Source: CBDIHP01 sp965279195 (GTDB taxonomy: Bacteria; Planctomycetota; Planctomycetia; Isosphaerales; Isosphaeraceae). Taken from it: DNA of 64,000 nt. A program made the position numbers and the translations under genes. The stretch is from contig CBDIHP010000037.1 of assembly GCA_965279195.1 (NCBI GenBank), positions 191,548 through 255,547 on the forward strand, written 5' to 3'. A model generated the notes under the pieces. That model ran no database searches. It saw only the letters and a list, made by a program, of their open reading frames with translations, and was not told where the DNA came from. Shown piece by piece: positions 1 through 8,932 of the stretch (within the stretch, counting starts at the first letter, position 1; each line of letters opens with the position of its first letter).

Positions 1-1818
1 GGGAGGTCGTCGAAGGGGCAGATTTACCTCGGCGTCTCCGCCGTCGATTGGAAAGGGGCGAAATCGGGCTCGACACTGAAGGAGATCTCCGCGCGGCTCT
101 TCGAGTTCGACCCCACCTCGCGGGCCCTCCGCGACCGGGGCGGGCCGGTCGAGCAGCTCAAACGCCTCGGCCTGCACCGCCCGGGCGAGCAGCAGCAGAA
201 GATCCACAGCAAGATCGTCGAGGGGGCCGACGGCGCGATCTACTTCGCTTCCGGCGATGAGGCGGGCGCCGACTTCAGCGCCGGCAGCCCCAAGAACCCC
301 ACCTGGCCCTCGCATCTCTGGCGGATCAAGTCCGAGGGCTCGGAGTGGGAGCATCTCCTCAGCACGCCCGAGCACCTGATCGCCGTCGCGAGGGGGGGGG
401 ACCGGATCTTCGCCCTCGGTTGGCACGGGCACGTGCTCTACTCCTTCGACCCGGCGACCGGGAAGGTCGACCGCGTCGAGGTCGGATCGATGCTCGGGCA
501 CATCTCCCGCAACCTCGCGACCGATTCGCGCGGGCACGCGTATGTCCCCAGGGTGAAGGTCGAGAGCGAGGGCGGGGCCCGGCTCGTCTCGACCCTGGTC
601 GAGTACGACGTCGATCTCCAGGAAGTGGGCGAGACGCCGCTGGAACACTACCTCGGCGAGTCCCCCGCGGCCTCGCACGGGATCACCGGCGTCCAGCCGC
701 TGGCCGATGGCTCCATCGCGTTCGTGACCCACGCCGGCTACCTCTACCAGATCTTCCCAAATCCGGACCGGGCGGCGGACGTCGCCAAGCTCGGCTGGTT
801 CTACCCCACCGGGTCCGGACACTACATCGCCAGCCTGTTCACGTTCGACGGCGTCCGGCATCTCCTGGGCGTGAGCCAGTCGGAGTCAGGGGCCGAGTGG
901 ATCACGTTCGATCTGAAGGCCCAGCGCAGCCGGGCGGCGAAGCTGCCCTCGAAGGTCCCGGTGATCGCGCTCACGTCGAGTTCCGGTGAGGGCCCGCTGT
1001 CGTCGCTGTCGACCGCCGAGCTGGGTTCCGTCTATGGCTGCTCGACCCGGGACGATGACGGGAACTTCTACCTGGTGGGTCGGATCGGTTACGACCCCGT
1101 GGCCTATCAGGCACGCGTGGGCGCATCGGATTCCTCGGCATCGTCGAGGTCGGATCGCATCGCCGCGCTCCGGAAGCTGAAGCCCGACCTGGTGCCCGAC
1201 CGGCTGGCGGCCCTGGCGTCGAAGCCGCGATCGGCCGCCCCGGTCGCGCCCCCCGCCCGTCCCGAAGCCCCGGCCATCTCGCCGGCCCCGAAACCGGTCG
1301 CCACCGAGCCTGCGAAGGCCGCCCCCGCCCCGAGGCTGCCCGCCCCTCCCGCCGAATCCCCCCTGCCCGACGCCGACGCGTTCCCGCCGTCCTCCCCCTC
1401 GCTCGAATCGTCACCGGCCCCGGCGCCAGCGCCGGCCCTGTCGCTTGAGGTCGCCTGGAAGAAGCGGACCGAGTTCCGAAAGGAACTCTTCTCGATCCTC
1501 GATGCGGAGGGGGACAACGCCGGCCCGATCATCCAGGCCCTCTGCGACCGGCTCGGCCGCGACATCCCCGCGGAGGCGAAGGCCGCCGCCACCATCCTGG
1601 CCAGGACCCCGGTGGCCCGCACCGAACTCCCCAAGCGGGTCGCCGCCGCGCGGGGCGGCGGCATCCCCGAGGCCGTGATCCTGCTGGACATCCTCCGCCT
1701 CGAACGCATCAACCTCGGTGCCCGGGACGGACCGAGGTCGATGGACGAGGCCCGCGTCCGGGCCGCCCGGGCCCTCCTGGCCATCCCCCTGCCGGCCAGG
1801 AACCCGGCGCAGAATTGA
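1..1818 (+). CDS. beta-propeller-like protein, 5' end outside the window
   Basis: The frame is open from the first base, so the gene begins upstream; 605 residues are visible. Roughly the first 375 carry repeated strand-like blocks such as YLGVSAVDW, LYSFDPATGKVDRV and LYQIFPNPD, which resemble quinoprotein or WD-type propeller blades. Residues ~405-480 are a Pro/Ala-rich linker and the last ~120 look helical and charged. I see no catalytic motif. It ends close to a hairpin and faces the next gene convergently. Function unknown; a sensor, scaffold or extracellular binding role is only a guess. Confidence 0.75.
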   Translation, partial: GRSSKGQIYLGVSAVDWKGAKSGSTLKEISARLFEFDPTSRALRDRGGPVEQLKRLGLHRPGEQQQKIHSKIVEGADGAIYFASGDEAGADFSAGSPKNPTWPSHLWRIKSEGSEWEHLLSTPEHLIAVARGGDRIFALGWHGHVLYSFDPATGKVDRVEVGSMLGHISRNLATDSRGHAYVPRVKVESEGGARLVSTLVEYDVDLQEVGETPLEHYLGESPAASHGITGVQPLADGSIAFVTHAGYLYQIFPNPDRAADVAKLGWFYPTGSGHYIASLFTFDGVRHLLGVSQSESGAEWITFDLKAQRSRAAKLPSKVPVIALTSSSGEGPLSSLSTAELGSVYGCSTRDDDGNFYLVGRIGYDPVAYQARVGASDSSASSRSDRIAALRKLKPDLVPDRLAALASKPRSAAPVAPPARPEAPAISPAPKPVATEPAKAAPAPRLPAPPAESPLPDADAFPPSSPSLESSPAPAPAPALSLEVAWKKRTEFRKELFSILDAEGDNAGPIIQALCDRLGRDIPAEAKAAATILARTPVARTELPKRVAAARGGGIPEAVILLDILRLERINLGARDGPRSMDEARVRAARALLAIPLPARNPAQN

Positions 1819-1833
1819 GGTGGGGTGGGGTGC

Positions 1834-1860
1834 CGACGCCGCCCCGCAGGGGAGGCGTCG
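1834..1860. terminator. hairpin between convergent genes
   Basis: CGACGCC pairs with GGCGTCG, and an inner CCCC pairs with GGGG, around a three-base loop with one mismatch. It lies 16 bases after the stop of the propeller-like gene and before the stop of the convergent glycosidase-like gene, so it could serve both. No T tract follows. Confidence 0.5.
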
Positions 1861-1914
1861 CCCCGCCGACATCACGCCCGGCAATGGGCGGTGGATTTCG
1901 TCGCCCGGCGCCAC

Positions 1915-1947
1915 CGGGGCGGCATCGGAAGTGGCTCACCCGGCGCC
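1915..1947. repeat. decayed half of a family A palindromic repeat
   Basis: The stretch begins GGGGCGGCATCGG and continues with a degenerate version of the right arm of the family A elements seen at 6154-6322 and 45574-45737 (there GGGGCGGCATCGGGAG followed by GCTCGCCCAGCG). No convincing left arm remains. It sits in the gap between two convergent genes. Confidence 0.35.
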
Positions 1948-1984
1948 GTCGGGAACGCGTCAGCTTCGCTCCCGCAGCCCGAGG

Positions 1985-3142
1985 TCAGTCGGCGATCTCG
2001 TAGAGGTGGACGCCGTAGGGCTCGAACGGGTCCGCGAAGGTCTCGCCCTCGGCCCGGATGGTCCGGTTCTCGTCCAGGACCTTGATCGTGGTCCCAGGCT
2101 TCAGGCCCTTGAGGGTGAATGTCCCTTCGGCCTTTGCGTTCCGCATGCCGACCGTGAAGACATAGCGGGACGTGCCGACGCGCTTGAGCATCGCCGCGAT
2201 CGGGGCGTCCTTCTCGGATGAGACAGCCTTCAGCTCGCCCTCGATCGTCGGGCTGTTGAGTGCCGGGGCCAGGGCCTGGATCCGGGCATTGATGGCGGTC
2301 ACGCCCGCGAGCATCTCGGGGTCGTCGAGCAGGGCGTGCTCGTTGAACTTCGGCGCGAACTGGTGGACGAAGTAGATCAGTCCGGTGGACCCGTGGATCA
2401 GGGACATCCACACCTCGGCCTTCACCTGCGAGGGCGTGGCCTTGGCGTTGGGGTCGGAGATCCGGGTGCATTCGATGCAGTTCCAGATCCGCTTCTTGCC
2501 GTCGGTCCACTTGCGGAGCCTGTCCACCCCTTTGGCGACGTACCAGAGCTTCTCGCGGCCGTCGACCTTCGGGCCGAGCCCGGCGACGGGGTAGACGTCG
2601 AACGAGACGATGTCGGATCCTTTGACGTATCCCGGATAGTCGTCGAGCGACGCGCCCGGCCCCCGACCCTTCCAGTCGTCGTTGGCGACCCCCTGGCCCA
2701 GGTTCAGCAGGATCGGCCGGCTGGGGTCGGCCTTGCGGAGACGCTCGTAGTCCTCGACGATCTTCGAAGGCTTGATCGGCGGTCCGTAGCCGCGCTGGCC
2801 GGTCTTGGGGTCGCGGACCTCCTGCGCGTTGTCGGGCTCGTCGCCGTGCATCCAGGCGACGATGGTCGGGTCGTCGATGTGCTTGAGGCCGTTGGCGGTC
2901 TGGGCGCAGATGACCGGCATGCCGGCCTTCCTGAGGGCGTCGAGCTGCGCATCGGTCGGGCCGCGCCAGAGGCCGACGTAGAGGTTGATCCCGGCGGCCT
3001 TGTACTTCCCGGCGTTGCGCGGGTCCTGGAGCCAGACCGCGATCGGGAAGTACGCCGGGTCGGTCGAGAGCCCTCGGGACCACGTGGCGGCGGGCACCTG
3101 CGCCGGGGTGAGCGTCAGGGCGAGCAGGATGGGGGCGATCAT
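1985..3142 (-). CDS. secreted glycoside hydrolase-like TIM-barrel protein
   Basis: 385 residues with a short N-terminal hydrophobic export signal (MIAPILLALTLTPAQVPA). The body reads like a clan GH-A type (beta/alpha)8 barrel: YFPIAVWLQDPRN at the start, then GINLYVGLWRG, WMHGDEPDN near residue 115, SFDVYPVAGLG and CIECTRISDP. The Glu in GDEPD and the Glu in IECTR are candidate acid/base and nucleophile residues, by analogy only. It is probably periplasmic or extracellular and acts on a polysaccharide. It follows yqgE on the same strand after about 60 bases. No clear ribosome site precedes the ATG. The exact family was not identified. Confidence 0.7.
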   Translation of the reverse strand: MIAPILLALTLTPAQVPAATWSRGLSTDPAYFPIAVWLQDPRNAGKYKAAGINLYVGLWRGPTDAQLDALRKAGMPVICAQTANGLKHIDDPTIVAWMHGDEPDNAQEVRDPKTGQRGYGPPIKPSKIVEDYERLRKADPSRPILLNLGQGVANDDWKGRGPGASLDDYPGYVKGSDIVSFDVYPVAGLGPKVDGREKLWYVAKGVDRLRKWTDGKKRIWNCIECTRISDPNAKATPSQVKAEVWMSLIHGSTGLIYFVHQFAPKFNEHALLDDPEMLAGVTAINARIQALAPALNSPTIEGELKAVSSEKDAPIAAMLKRVGTSRYVFTVGMRNAKAEGTFTLKGLKPGTTIKVLDENRTIRAEGETFADPFEPYGVHLYEIAD

Positions 3143-3202
3143 GGGTGGCGTGGGATCGCTAGGGGAGGGATTAGGGTGGGTGGCCTGCCGAGTCGTTGCC
3201 GT

Positions 3203-3757
3203 TCAGTTCATCTTGGGGTCGTCGGGGATCTCGCGGACGCCCAGGAGGTCGATCCAGTCGGCCGAGCGGATGACGCGCTGGAGGACGTCCCAGAGGTCGC
3301 GCTCGCTCTCCCAGAAGATCCATTCGAGGGTCGCGTTGTGGCTGACCCAGGACCCGCCGGCGAACTCGCCTTCGAGCTGGGCGGGACCCCAGCCGGCGTA
3401 GTTGGCCAGGATGAGGCTGGGCTCGGGGCGTCGCTTGACGAGTTCCCGCACTTTCTTGGCGTCAACCGTGTTGTAGACGCCCGGGAAAACTTCCTGGTCG
3501 CCGAGTTCCTGGACCATGTGCAGGAGCATGACCGGGCCGGCGACGGGCCCGCCGAGGTGGATGGCCTTGTCCCAGTCGTCGGGCTCTTCGAAGACCTGCT
3601 CGGCGATGTCGGAGACCGTGGCCTCGGTCGGGCGGTTGAGGATCACGCCGGCCGCGCCCGCGGGGCTGTGTTCGAACATCAGCAGGACGGTCTTGCCGAA
3701 GGTGGAATCGTCGAGCTGCGGGGTTGCCACCAGGAGGCGGCCCTTCATCGATTTCAT
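3203..3757 (-). CDS. yqgE: YqgE/AlgH family protein (DUF179)
   Basis: 184 residues from the chosen start MKSMKGRLLVATPQLDD, which matches the usual N terminus of the family; an upstream GTG at 3775 would add six residues but has no ribosome site. Family hallmarks are seen: SFxKTVLLMFEH-like block (FGKTVLLMFEHS), GVILNRPT near residue 35, the HLGGPV motif, and ANYAGWGPAQLEGE in the second half. Length is normal. The family is widespread and cytoplasmic, with no settled biochemical function. It is divergent from the thioredoxin gene, with about 245 bases between the starts for both promoters. Confidence 0.93.
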   Translation of the reverse strand: MKSMKGRLLVATPQLDDSTFGKTVLLMFEHSPAGAAGVILNRPTEATVSDIAEQVFEEPDDWDKAIHLGGPVAGPVMLLHMVQELGDQEVFPGVYNTVDAKKVRELVKRRPEPSLILANYAGWGPAQLEGEFAGGSWVSHNATLEWIFWESERDLWDVLQRVIRSADWIDLLGVREIPDDPKMN

Positions 3758-4003
3758 GCGGAACGACCACCCCACGCGACGGCGTCACGGCCCGGGCCCG
3801 GCCCATGTTCCCCGGACGACCGGACGAGACTTTCCCCGCTCCAAGTATGGGCAATCCCGACGTTTGTCGCCAGCCGGTCGCGGCGGTTTCGCGGCAAACC
3901 TCGGGCCGGTCGGTCCCTTGACCCCCCCACCCCCACGCGCTACCATCAAGCCTCGCCGCCCGCCACCACCGACGCCCGATCCCACACAGGGACCGCCCTC
4001 GCC

Positions 4004-4867
4004 ATGAGCACCGACCTGCCTTCGATCATCGAAGCCACCACCGAGAACTTCCAGACCGAGGTCGTCGAGCGGTCCAACGATGTCCTGGTCATCATCGACT
4101 TCTGGGCCGAGTGGTGCGGCCCCTGCAAGCAACTCGGCCCGGTGCTGGAGAAGCTCGCCGAGACCTACAAGGGCAAGATCCTCCTGGCCAAGGTCAACAC
4201 CGAGACCGCCCCCGACCTCGCCGCCGGGTTCGGCGTCCGCTCGATCCCCGCCGTCTTCGCGCTCAAGGACGCCCAGCTCGTCGACTCGTTCGTCGGCGCC
4301 ATGCCCGAGGCCGCCATCCGGGCCTGGATCGAGGCGATGCTCCCGAGTCAGGTCGAGAACACCATCGCCGAGGCGAAGGCCCTCGAAGCCACCGACCCCG
4401 CCGCCGCCGAGGCCCGGTACCGCGACGCCCTCCTGCTCGAACCCGAGGGCAGCCGCCCCCGGATCGCCCTCGGACGGTTCCTGCTGGGCCAGGACCGACT
4501 CGACGAGGTCGACACGATCCTGTCCGAGCTGGCCGACCGGGGGTTCAACGACCACGAGGTCGAGAAGCTCCAGGCCGAGGTCCACCTCCGCAAGAAGCGC
4601 GGGGAATCCGGCGGCGTGGACGACCTCCGGGCCCAGTTCAAGGCCAACCCGAAGGACAAGGACCTGCAACTCAAGCTGGCCGAGGCCCTCGCCGCCGTTG
4701 GCGACTATCGCGCCGCCCTCGAAACCGCCCTCGACCTCGTCGAACGCGATCGCCAGGGCACCGGCGAGCCCGCCCGCAAGCTCATGGTCGAGCTGTTCCA
4801 GCTCCTCCCCGACGACTCCGAGCTGACCACCGAGTTCCGCCGGGCGCTGTCGAATGCCCTGTTTTGA
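4004..4867 (+). CDS. ybbN: thioredoxin/TPR co-chaperone, YbbN (CnoX) type
   Basis: 287 residues. Residues ~10-115 are a thioredoxin fold with the complete redox motif WCGPC (Cys38, Cys41) and the cis-Pro segment RSIPAVFAL. The remainder is helical with TPR-like repeats (AEARYRDALLLEPEGSRP, KLAEALAAVGDYRAALE), which is the YbbN/CnoX layout. In the family these proteins guard cytoplasmic clients from aggregation or over-oxidation. E. coli CnoX lacks the full CxxC, so this one may also reduce disulfides. It stands alone: yqgE is divergent upstream, and a large repeat element follows the TGA. Confidence 0.9.
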   Translation: MSTDLPSIIEATTENFQTEVVERSNDVLVIIDFWAEWCGPCKQLGPVLEKLAETYKGKILLAKVNTETAPDLAAGFGVRSIPAVFALKDAQLVDSFVGAMPEAAIRAWIEAMLPSQVENTIAEAKALEATDPAAAEARYRDALLLEPEGSRPRIALGRFLLGQDRLDEVDTILSELADRGFNDHEVEKLQAEVHLRKKRGESGGVDDLRAQFKANPKDKDLQLKLAEALAAVGDYRAALETALDLVERDRQGTGEPARKLMVELFQLLPDDSELTTEFRRALSNALF

Positions 4868-4870
4868 AGA

Positions 4871-5134
4871 ATGGGTGATGGGTCATGGGGGATCGTGTGC
4901 GAGAACCCGACGGTGCTGGGCGAGCCTCTCCCGATGCCGCCCGACACCTGGCCGAAGGAGACCACATCATCGGATCTCCCGATCCGTCGAAATCTGCCCC
5001 TGCAAATGGGTCAGGAGACGCGATTCGGCGGCCCAGCGCGTCATCCGTTGCGGCGGGATCGGGAGATCCTCGCCGAGCGCAGCGAGTCCGTTCCGCAGGC
5101 CGATTGACCCATCGCCCATGACCCATCCCCCAAC
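4871..5134. repeat. composite palindromic repeat, family G ends around a family A core
   Basis: The outer left end contains GGGTGATGGGTCATGGGGG, and the outer right end contains its inverted relatives CCCATCGCCCATGACCC and ATCCCCC. Inside lies a family A element: GCTGGGCGAG and CTCCCGATGCCGCCC from 4914, answered by GGCGGGATCGGGAGATCC from 5052. A further GGATCTCCCGATCCGTCG arm lies in the middle. The whole gap between ybbN and the amidohydrolase is made of this structure. Confidence 0.75.
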
Positions 5135-5152
5135 CTTTTGAGGCCTCTCCCC

Positions 5153-6121
5153 ATGTCCCACCTCACCCGCCGCGACCTGCTCAAGTCGGCCGCGGCCGGC
5201 GCGGTGCTCGCGCCGACCGTGACCGCAATGGCCCAGGACGACATGATCGCCCTGCCGATCGTCGACACCCACCAGCACCTCTGGGACCTCGACAAGCAGC
5301 GCCTCCCCTGGCTCTCCGGGGCGCCCGAGGTCCTCCGCAAGACGTACTGGACGAAGGAGTATGCCGACGCCACATCGGGCCTGAACGTCATCAAGGCTAT
5401 CTACATGGAAGTGGACGTCGCGCCCGAGCAGCACGTCGAGGAGGCGGAACGCGTTGTCGGCCTGACCTCGAAGGAGGGGGCCACGTGCGCGGCGGTGATC
5501 GGCGGTCGGCCGGCGTCGCCGGGGTTTGCCGCGTATCTCGACAGGTTCGCGAAGACACCCGAGGTCAAGGGCGTCCGCCAGGTGCTCCACTCGGCCGACA
5601 CCCCGGCGGGGTACTGCCTCCAGCCCGAGTTCCTCGCGGGCGTCCGGGAGCTGGGCAAGCGCGGCCTCAGGTTTGATATCTGCATCCGACCCGGCGAGCT
5701 GGGCGACGCGGTCAAGCTCGTGAAGGAATGCCCCGACACGAAGTTCGTGGTCGACCACTGCGGCAACGGCGACCCCGCCGCGTTCGCGAAGGGTCCCGGC
5801 AAGAAGCCCCACGACCCCGACGACTGGAAACGGAACATCTCCGCCCTGGCCAAGGCGCCGAACACGATCATCAAGATCTCCGGCGTCGTCGCCAAGGCCC
5901 CGAAGGACTTCACGCCCGACGACCTCGCGCCGGTGATCAACCCCTGCCTCGACGCCTTCGGCCCCGACCGCGTCATCTTCGGCGGCGACTGGCCCGTCTG
6001 CCTCCTCGGCGCCTCCTACCGCGGCTGGGTCGAGGCCCTCCGCGCCATCGTCTCCAACCGCCCGCTCGAACACCGCAAGAAACTCTTCTCCGAGAACGCG
6101 ATCCGGTTCTATGCCGTGTGA
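5153..6121 (+). CDS. secreted amidohydrolase family 2 protein
   Basis: 322 residues. The N terminus MSHLTRRDLLKSAAAGAVL is a twin-arginine signal, so the protein is probably exported folded. The catalytic domain starts with VDTHQHLWDLDK (metal-binding HxH), continues with FVVDHCGNGD in the middle and ends with FGGDWPVC, whose Asp is the usual last metal or catalytic residue. This matches the lactonase-like branch (L-fuconolactonase or 2-pyrone-4,6-dicarboxylate hydrolase relatives). The ATG at 5153 was preferred over a TTG at 5138 because the Tat signal begins there. Substrate unknown. Confidence 0.88.
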   Translation: MSHLTRRDLLKSAAAGAVLAPTVTAMAQDDMIALPIVDTHQHLWDLDKQRLPWLSGAPEVLRKTYWTKEYADATSGLNVIKAIYMEVDVAPEQHVEEAERVVGLTSKEGATCAAVIGGRPASPGFAAYLDRFAKTPEVKGVRQVLHSADTPAGYCLQPEFLAGVRELGKRGLRFDICIRPGELGDAVKLVKECPDTKFVVDHCGNGDPAAFAKGPGKKPHDPDDWKRNISALAKAPNTIIKISGVVAKAPKDFTPDDLAPVINPCLDAFGPDRVIFGGDWPVCLLGASYRGWVEALRAIVSNRPLEHRKKLFSENAIRFYAV

Positions 6122-6153
6122 ATCCCGGGTAAGTTTCCGCGCTCGTTGCGTCT

Positions 6154-6322
6154 GCGCTGGGCGAGGATCTCCTGATCCCGCCCGACGGGAGATCGAAGGT
6201 GACCAGCGAACCGGATCTCCCGATCCGTCGACAGAGGGCACAAGTCGACGGATCGGGAGATCCGGTTCGCTGGTACGGCGCGACATCCGGCGGGGCGGCA
6301 TCGGGAGATGCTCGCCCAGCGC
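6154..6322. repeat. family A nested palindromic repeat
   Basis: The inner arms 6202-6232 and 6244-6274 are a perfect 31-bp inverted repeat containing CCGGATCTCCCGATCCGTCG, with an 11-base loop. The outer arms begin GCGCTGGGCGAG at 6154 and end CTCGCCCAGCGC at 6322. As RNA it would fold into a long nested hairpin. It lies between the amidohydrolase and the esterase, so it may also end transcription. Confidence 0.85.
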
Positions 6323-6371
6323 CGGGAATCATCGCGGTTATTGATGGCTCTTAATAATCAGAGGGAATCTT

Positions 6372-7262
6372 ATGATGAAATTACACTTTGTCCTGATCGG
6401 TTCCTTCGTGCTCGCCTCCTCCGCCCAGGCCCAGGCGCCCAAGAAGGCCGAGCTGAAGGTCCCCGACTCGGTCGTGTTCGAGACCGGCGTCGAATACGCC
6501 AATCCGGACGGCCAGCATCTCAAGATGAACATCGCCCGGCCGAAGGGGGCCGAGGGGGCCCGGTCGGCGGTGCTTTGCATCCACGGCGGGGGCTTCCGCG
6601 CGGGCAATCGCGAGAGCTATGACCGCCTGGTCCTCCGCCTGGCCGAGAAGGGCTACGTCGCGGCCACGGTCACCTACCGCCTGGCCCCGAAGTACCAGTT
6701 CCCGGCGGCCGTGCATGACGTCAAGGCCGCCGTCCGGTTCCTCCGGGCCCACGCGAAGGACTACGGCATCGACCCCGACCGCATCGGCGTCACCGACGGC
6801 TCGGCCGGCGGTCACCTCGCCCAGTTCCTGGCGGTCACGGGCGGCGTGGACCAGTTCGAAGGCGACGGCGGCAACCCCGGCCTTTCCAGCCGCGTCGCCT
6901 GCGTGGTGAACGTCTACGGGCCCAGCGACTTCACCAAGTCCTACGGCAAGTCGGTGGACGCCGCCCAGGTCCTTCCGCTCTGGCTCGGCGGTGACCTGAC
7001 CACCGCGCTCCCGAAGCACATCCTCTCCAGTCCCCTCAACTGGGTCACCCCCGAGGCCGCCCCGACCCTCTGCATCCACGGCACCGAGGACAAGTACGTC
7101 GCCCACGAGCAGGCCGTCTGGATGGTGGACCGCCTCAAATCCTGCGGCGTCGAGGCCGAGTTGTTGACCCTCCCCGGCGCCGGCCACGGCTTCAAGGGCG
7201 CCGACGCCGAGAAGGCCGATGTCGCCCTGTTCGACTTCTTCGCCAAACACCTCAAGCCGTGA
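6372..7262 (+). CDS. secreted alpha/beta-hydrolase, esterase/lipase type
   Basis: 296 residues with a Sec signal (MMKLHFVLIGSFVLASSAQA). The oxyanion-hole motif HGGGF is present near residue 72, the nucleophile elbow is DGSAGGHL near residue 140, and the triad is completed by the Asp in HGTEDKY and the His in GAGHGF. This is the BD-FAE/hormone-sensitive-lipase-like group of carboxylesterases common in planctomycetes. At the elbow, the position two before the Ser is Asp where Gly is usual. It likely removes acyl groups from polysaccharides. A DUF1501 gene follows after 111 bases. Confidence 0.88.
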   Translation: MMKLHFVLIGSFVLASSAQAQAPKKAELKVPDSVVFETGVEYANPDGQHLKMNIARPKGAEGARSAVLCIHGGGFRAGNRESYDRLVLRLAEKGYVAATVTYRLAPKYQFPAAVHDVKAAVRFLRAHAKDYGIDPDRIGVTDGSAGGHLAQFLAVTGGVDQFEGDGGNPGLSSRVACVVNVYGPSDFTKSYGKSVDAAQVLPLWLGGDLTTALPKHILSSPLNWVTPEAAPTLCIHGTEDKYVAHEQAVWMVDRLKSCGVEAELLTLPGAGHGFKGADAEKADVALFDFFAKHLKP

Positions 7263-7316
7263 GCAATCGACCCCTCCGGTTGAATTTCCCCCCGGGATCG
7301 GCTATGCAAGAGTCGA

Positions 7317-7346
7317 AGGCTTGTTGAACAATTGCTCGGCAAGCCT
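7317..7346. promoter_or_regulatory. short hairpin just before the DUF1501 gene
   Basis: AGGCTTG (7317-7323) pairs with CAAGCCT (7340-7346) and encloses a partly paired loop. It ends about 15 bases before the AGGGGG ribosome site of the next gene. It could be a weak terminator after the esterase or a leader hairpin; the sequence does not decide. Confidence 0.3.
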
Positions 7347-7373
7347 CAAGCCGATTCCGAAGGGGGAACTCTC

Positions 7374-8828
7374 ATGGCCGACCTCATGCCGCAGCATCCG
7401 CGGTTCAGCCGCCGCGTCGCGATCGAGGCGGGGGCGTCGACCCTGCTCGGCCTGGGGATGAACCACCTGGTCGGCCTGCGCGAGGCGGTCGCGGCGGATA
7501 CGGGGAAGCGGGTCGTCCCGAAGGCCCGGTCGGTCATCTACATCTTCCTCTCGGGCGGGCTGGGCCAGCACGACAGCTTCGACCCCAAGCCCGACGCCCC
7601 CGAGGACATCCGGGGCCAGTTCAAGCCGATCGCCACGAGCGTCCCCGGCACGAACATCTGCGAGCACCTACCCCTGCTCGCCCAGAGGGCCCACATGTGG
7701 TCGCTGGTGCGGTCGCTGGCGCATCCCTCGAACGACCACTCGGCCGGCCATCACATCATGCTGACCGGCCGGTCGGACCTTCCCGTCGGGTTCAACCCGT
7801 CCGCTCCCCGGCCCGGCGACTGGCCCTCGATGGCCTCGGTCGCCGGTGCGGTGACGACTCCCCGGAACAACCTGCCTCCGGCCGTCGTCCTGCCGGACCG
7901 CATCGTCCACTCCACCGGGCGGACCCTCCCCGGCCAGTTCGCCGGGATCATGGGCGCCCCGCGCGACCCGTGGTTCATCGAGGCGTCTCCCTTCGACTCC
8001 CAGCGGTACGGGGCCTTCCCCGAATACGAGTTCGACCACCAGGTCCGCGGTCGGAAGCCCGCCCGGACGAAGTTCGAAGCGCCCAACCTGAGCCTGCCCG
8101 AAGGCTTCGGCAAGAACCGCCTGGCCCGCCGGCTGGAGTTACTCGCCTCGATCGACCGCCAGCGGGCCGACCTCGAATCGCAGGCGGCCTCGGGCGGGTT
8201 CGACGCCTACCGCCAGGGGGCCGTCTCGCTGCTCAGCGACCCCCGCGTCCGCTCGGCCATCGACGTCTCCGACGCCGACCCCAAGGTCCTCGACCGCTAC
8301 GGCCGGAACTCGTTCGGCTGGTCGCTGCTGATGGCCCGCCGACTCGTGGAGACGGGGGTGAACCTGGTCCAGGTGAATCTCGGCAACAACGAGACCTGGG
8401 ACACGCACGGGAACGCCTTCCCGCATCTCAAGGATAAGCTCTTCCCGCCCACCGACAGGGCCCTCTCCGCCCTGCTCGACGACCTGAGCGCCTCGGGCCT
8501 GCTCGATTCGACCCTGATCGTCATGGCCGGCGAGTTCGGCCGGACGCCCCGGATCTCCCACCTCAAGCAGCATTACAAGGAGCCCGGGCGCGACCACTGG
8601 GGCAAGGTCCAGAGCGTCTTCCTCGCCGGCGGCGGGGTCGTCGGCGGCCGGGTCGTGGGGGCGTCGGACAAGATCGGCGGCTATCCCGCCTCGGACCCGC
8701 AGTCGCCCGAGCAGCTCGCCGCGACGATCTACAAGTCCCTGGGCATCCCCGACACCGCGGCCTGGTACGACGAGGTCGACCGGCCACATTTCGTCTACCA
8801 CGGCGAGCCCATCAAGGGGCTCAGTTGA
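7374..8828 (+). CDS. DUF1501 family protein (sulfatase-like fold)
   Basis: 484 residues from ATG 7374, chosen because AGGGGG lies about 7 bases upstream. The N terminus FSRRVAIEAGAST is a twin-arginine-like signal. DUF1501 hallmarks follow: YIFLSGGLGQHDSFDPKPDA, the SNDHSAGHHIMLTG block, MAGEFGRTP, and the terminal GRDHWGK segment, where Asp and His probably bind metal. Members are abundant in planctomycetes and usually paired with DUF1549/DUF1553 cytochrome proteins; here no such partner is adjacent. Role unknown, probably periplasmic hydrolysis. Confidence 0.93.
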   Translation: MADLMPQHPRFSRRVAIEAGASTLLGLGMNHLVGLREAVAADTGKRVVPKARSVIYIFLSGGLGQHDSFDPKPDAPEDIRGQFKPIATSVPGTNICEHLPLLAQRAHMWSLVRSLAHPSNDHSAGHHIMLTGRSDLPVGFNPSAPRPGDWPSMASVAGAVTTPRNNLPPAVVLPDRIVHSTGRTLPGQFAGIMGAPRDPWFIEASPFDSQRYGAFPEYEFDHQVRGRKPARTKFEAPNLSLPEGFGKNRLARRLELLASIDRQRADLESQAASGGFDAYRQGAVSLLSDPRVRSAIDVSDADPKVLDRYGRNSFGWSLLMARRLVETGVNLVQVNLGNNETWDTHGNAFPHLKDKLFPPTDRALSALLDDLSASGLLDSTLIVMAGEFGRTPRISHLKQHYKEPGRDHWGKVQSVFLAGGGVVGGRVVGASDKIGGYPASDPQSPEQLAATIYKSLGIPDTAAWYDEVDRPHFVYHGEPIKGLS

Positions 8829-8841
8829 GGAGCAGGCAAGA

Positions 8842-8922
8842 ATTGAACCACAGAGACACAGAGGTCACAGAGATTCTGGAAAGTACGTATTCTCTGTGAC
8901 CTCTGTGTCTCTGTGGTTCAAT
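8842..8922. terminator. 32-bp perfect inverted repeat between convergent genes
   Basis: The left arm 8842-8873 begins ATTGAACCACAGAGACACAG and the right arm 8891-8922 is its exact reverse complement, with a 17-base loop. It lies between the stop of DUF1501 and the stop of the convergent FG-GAP gene, so it is well placed as a two-way terminator. From memory, this CACAGAGACACAGAGG type of arm recurs in planctomycete genomes; only one element is in this window. Confidence 0.8.
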
Positions 8923-8932
8923 GGAATTTCGA

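Noticed and set aside
2336..4003. Long N-terminal extension of the thioredoxin frame
   Set aside because: It runs antisense through the glycosidase-like and yqgE genes. The thioredoxin domain starts right after ATG 4004, so the extension is only an open frame caused by high GC.
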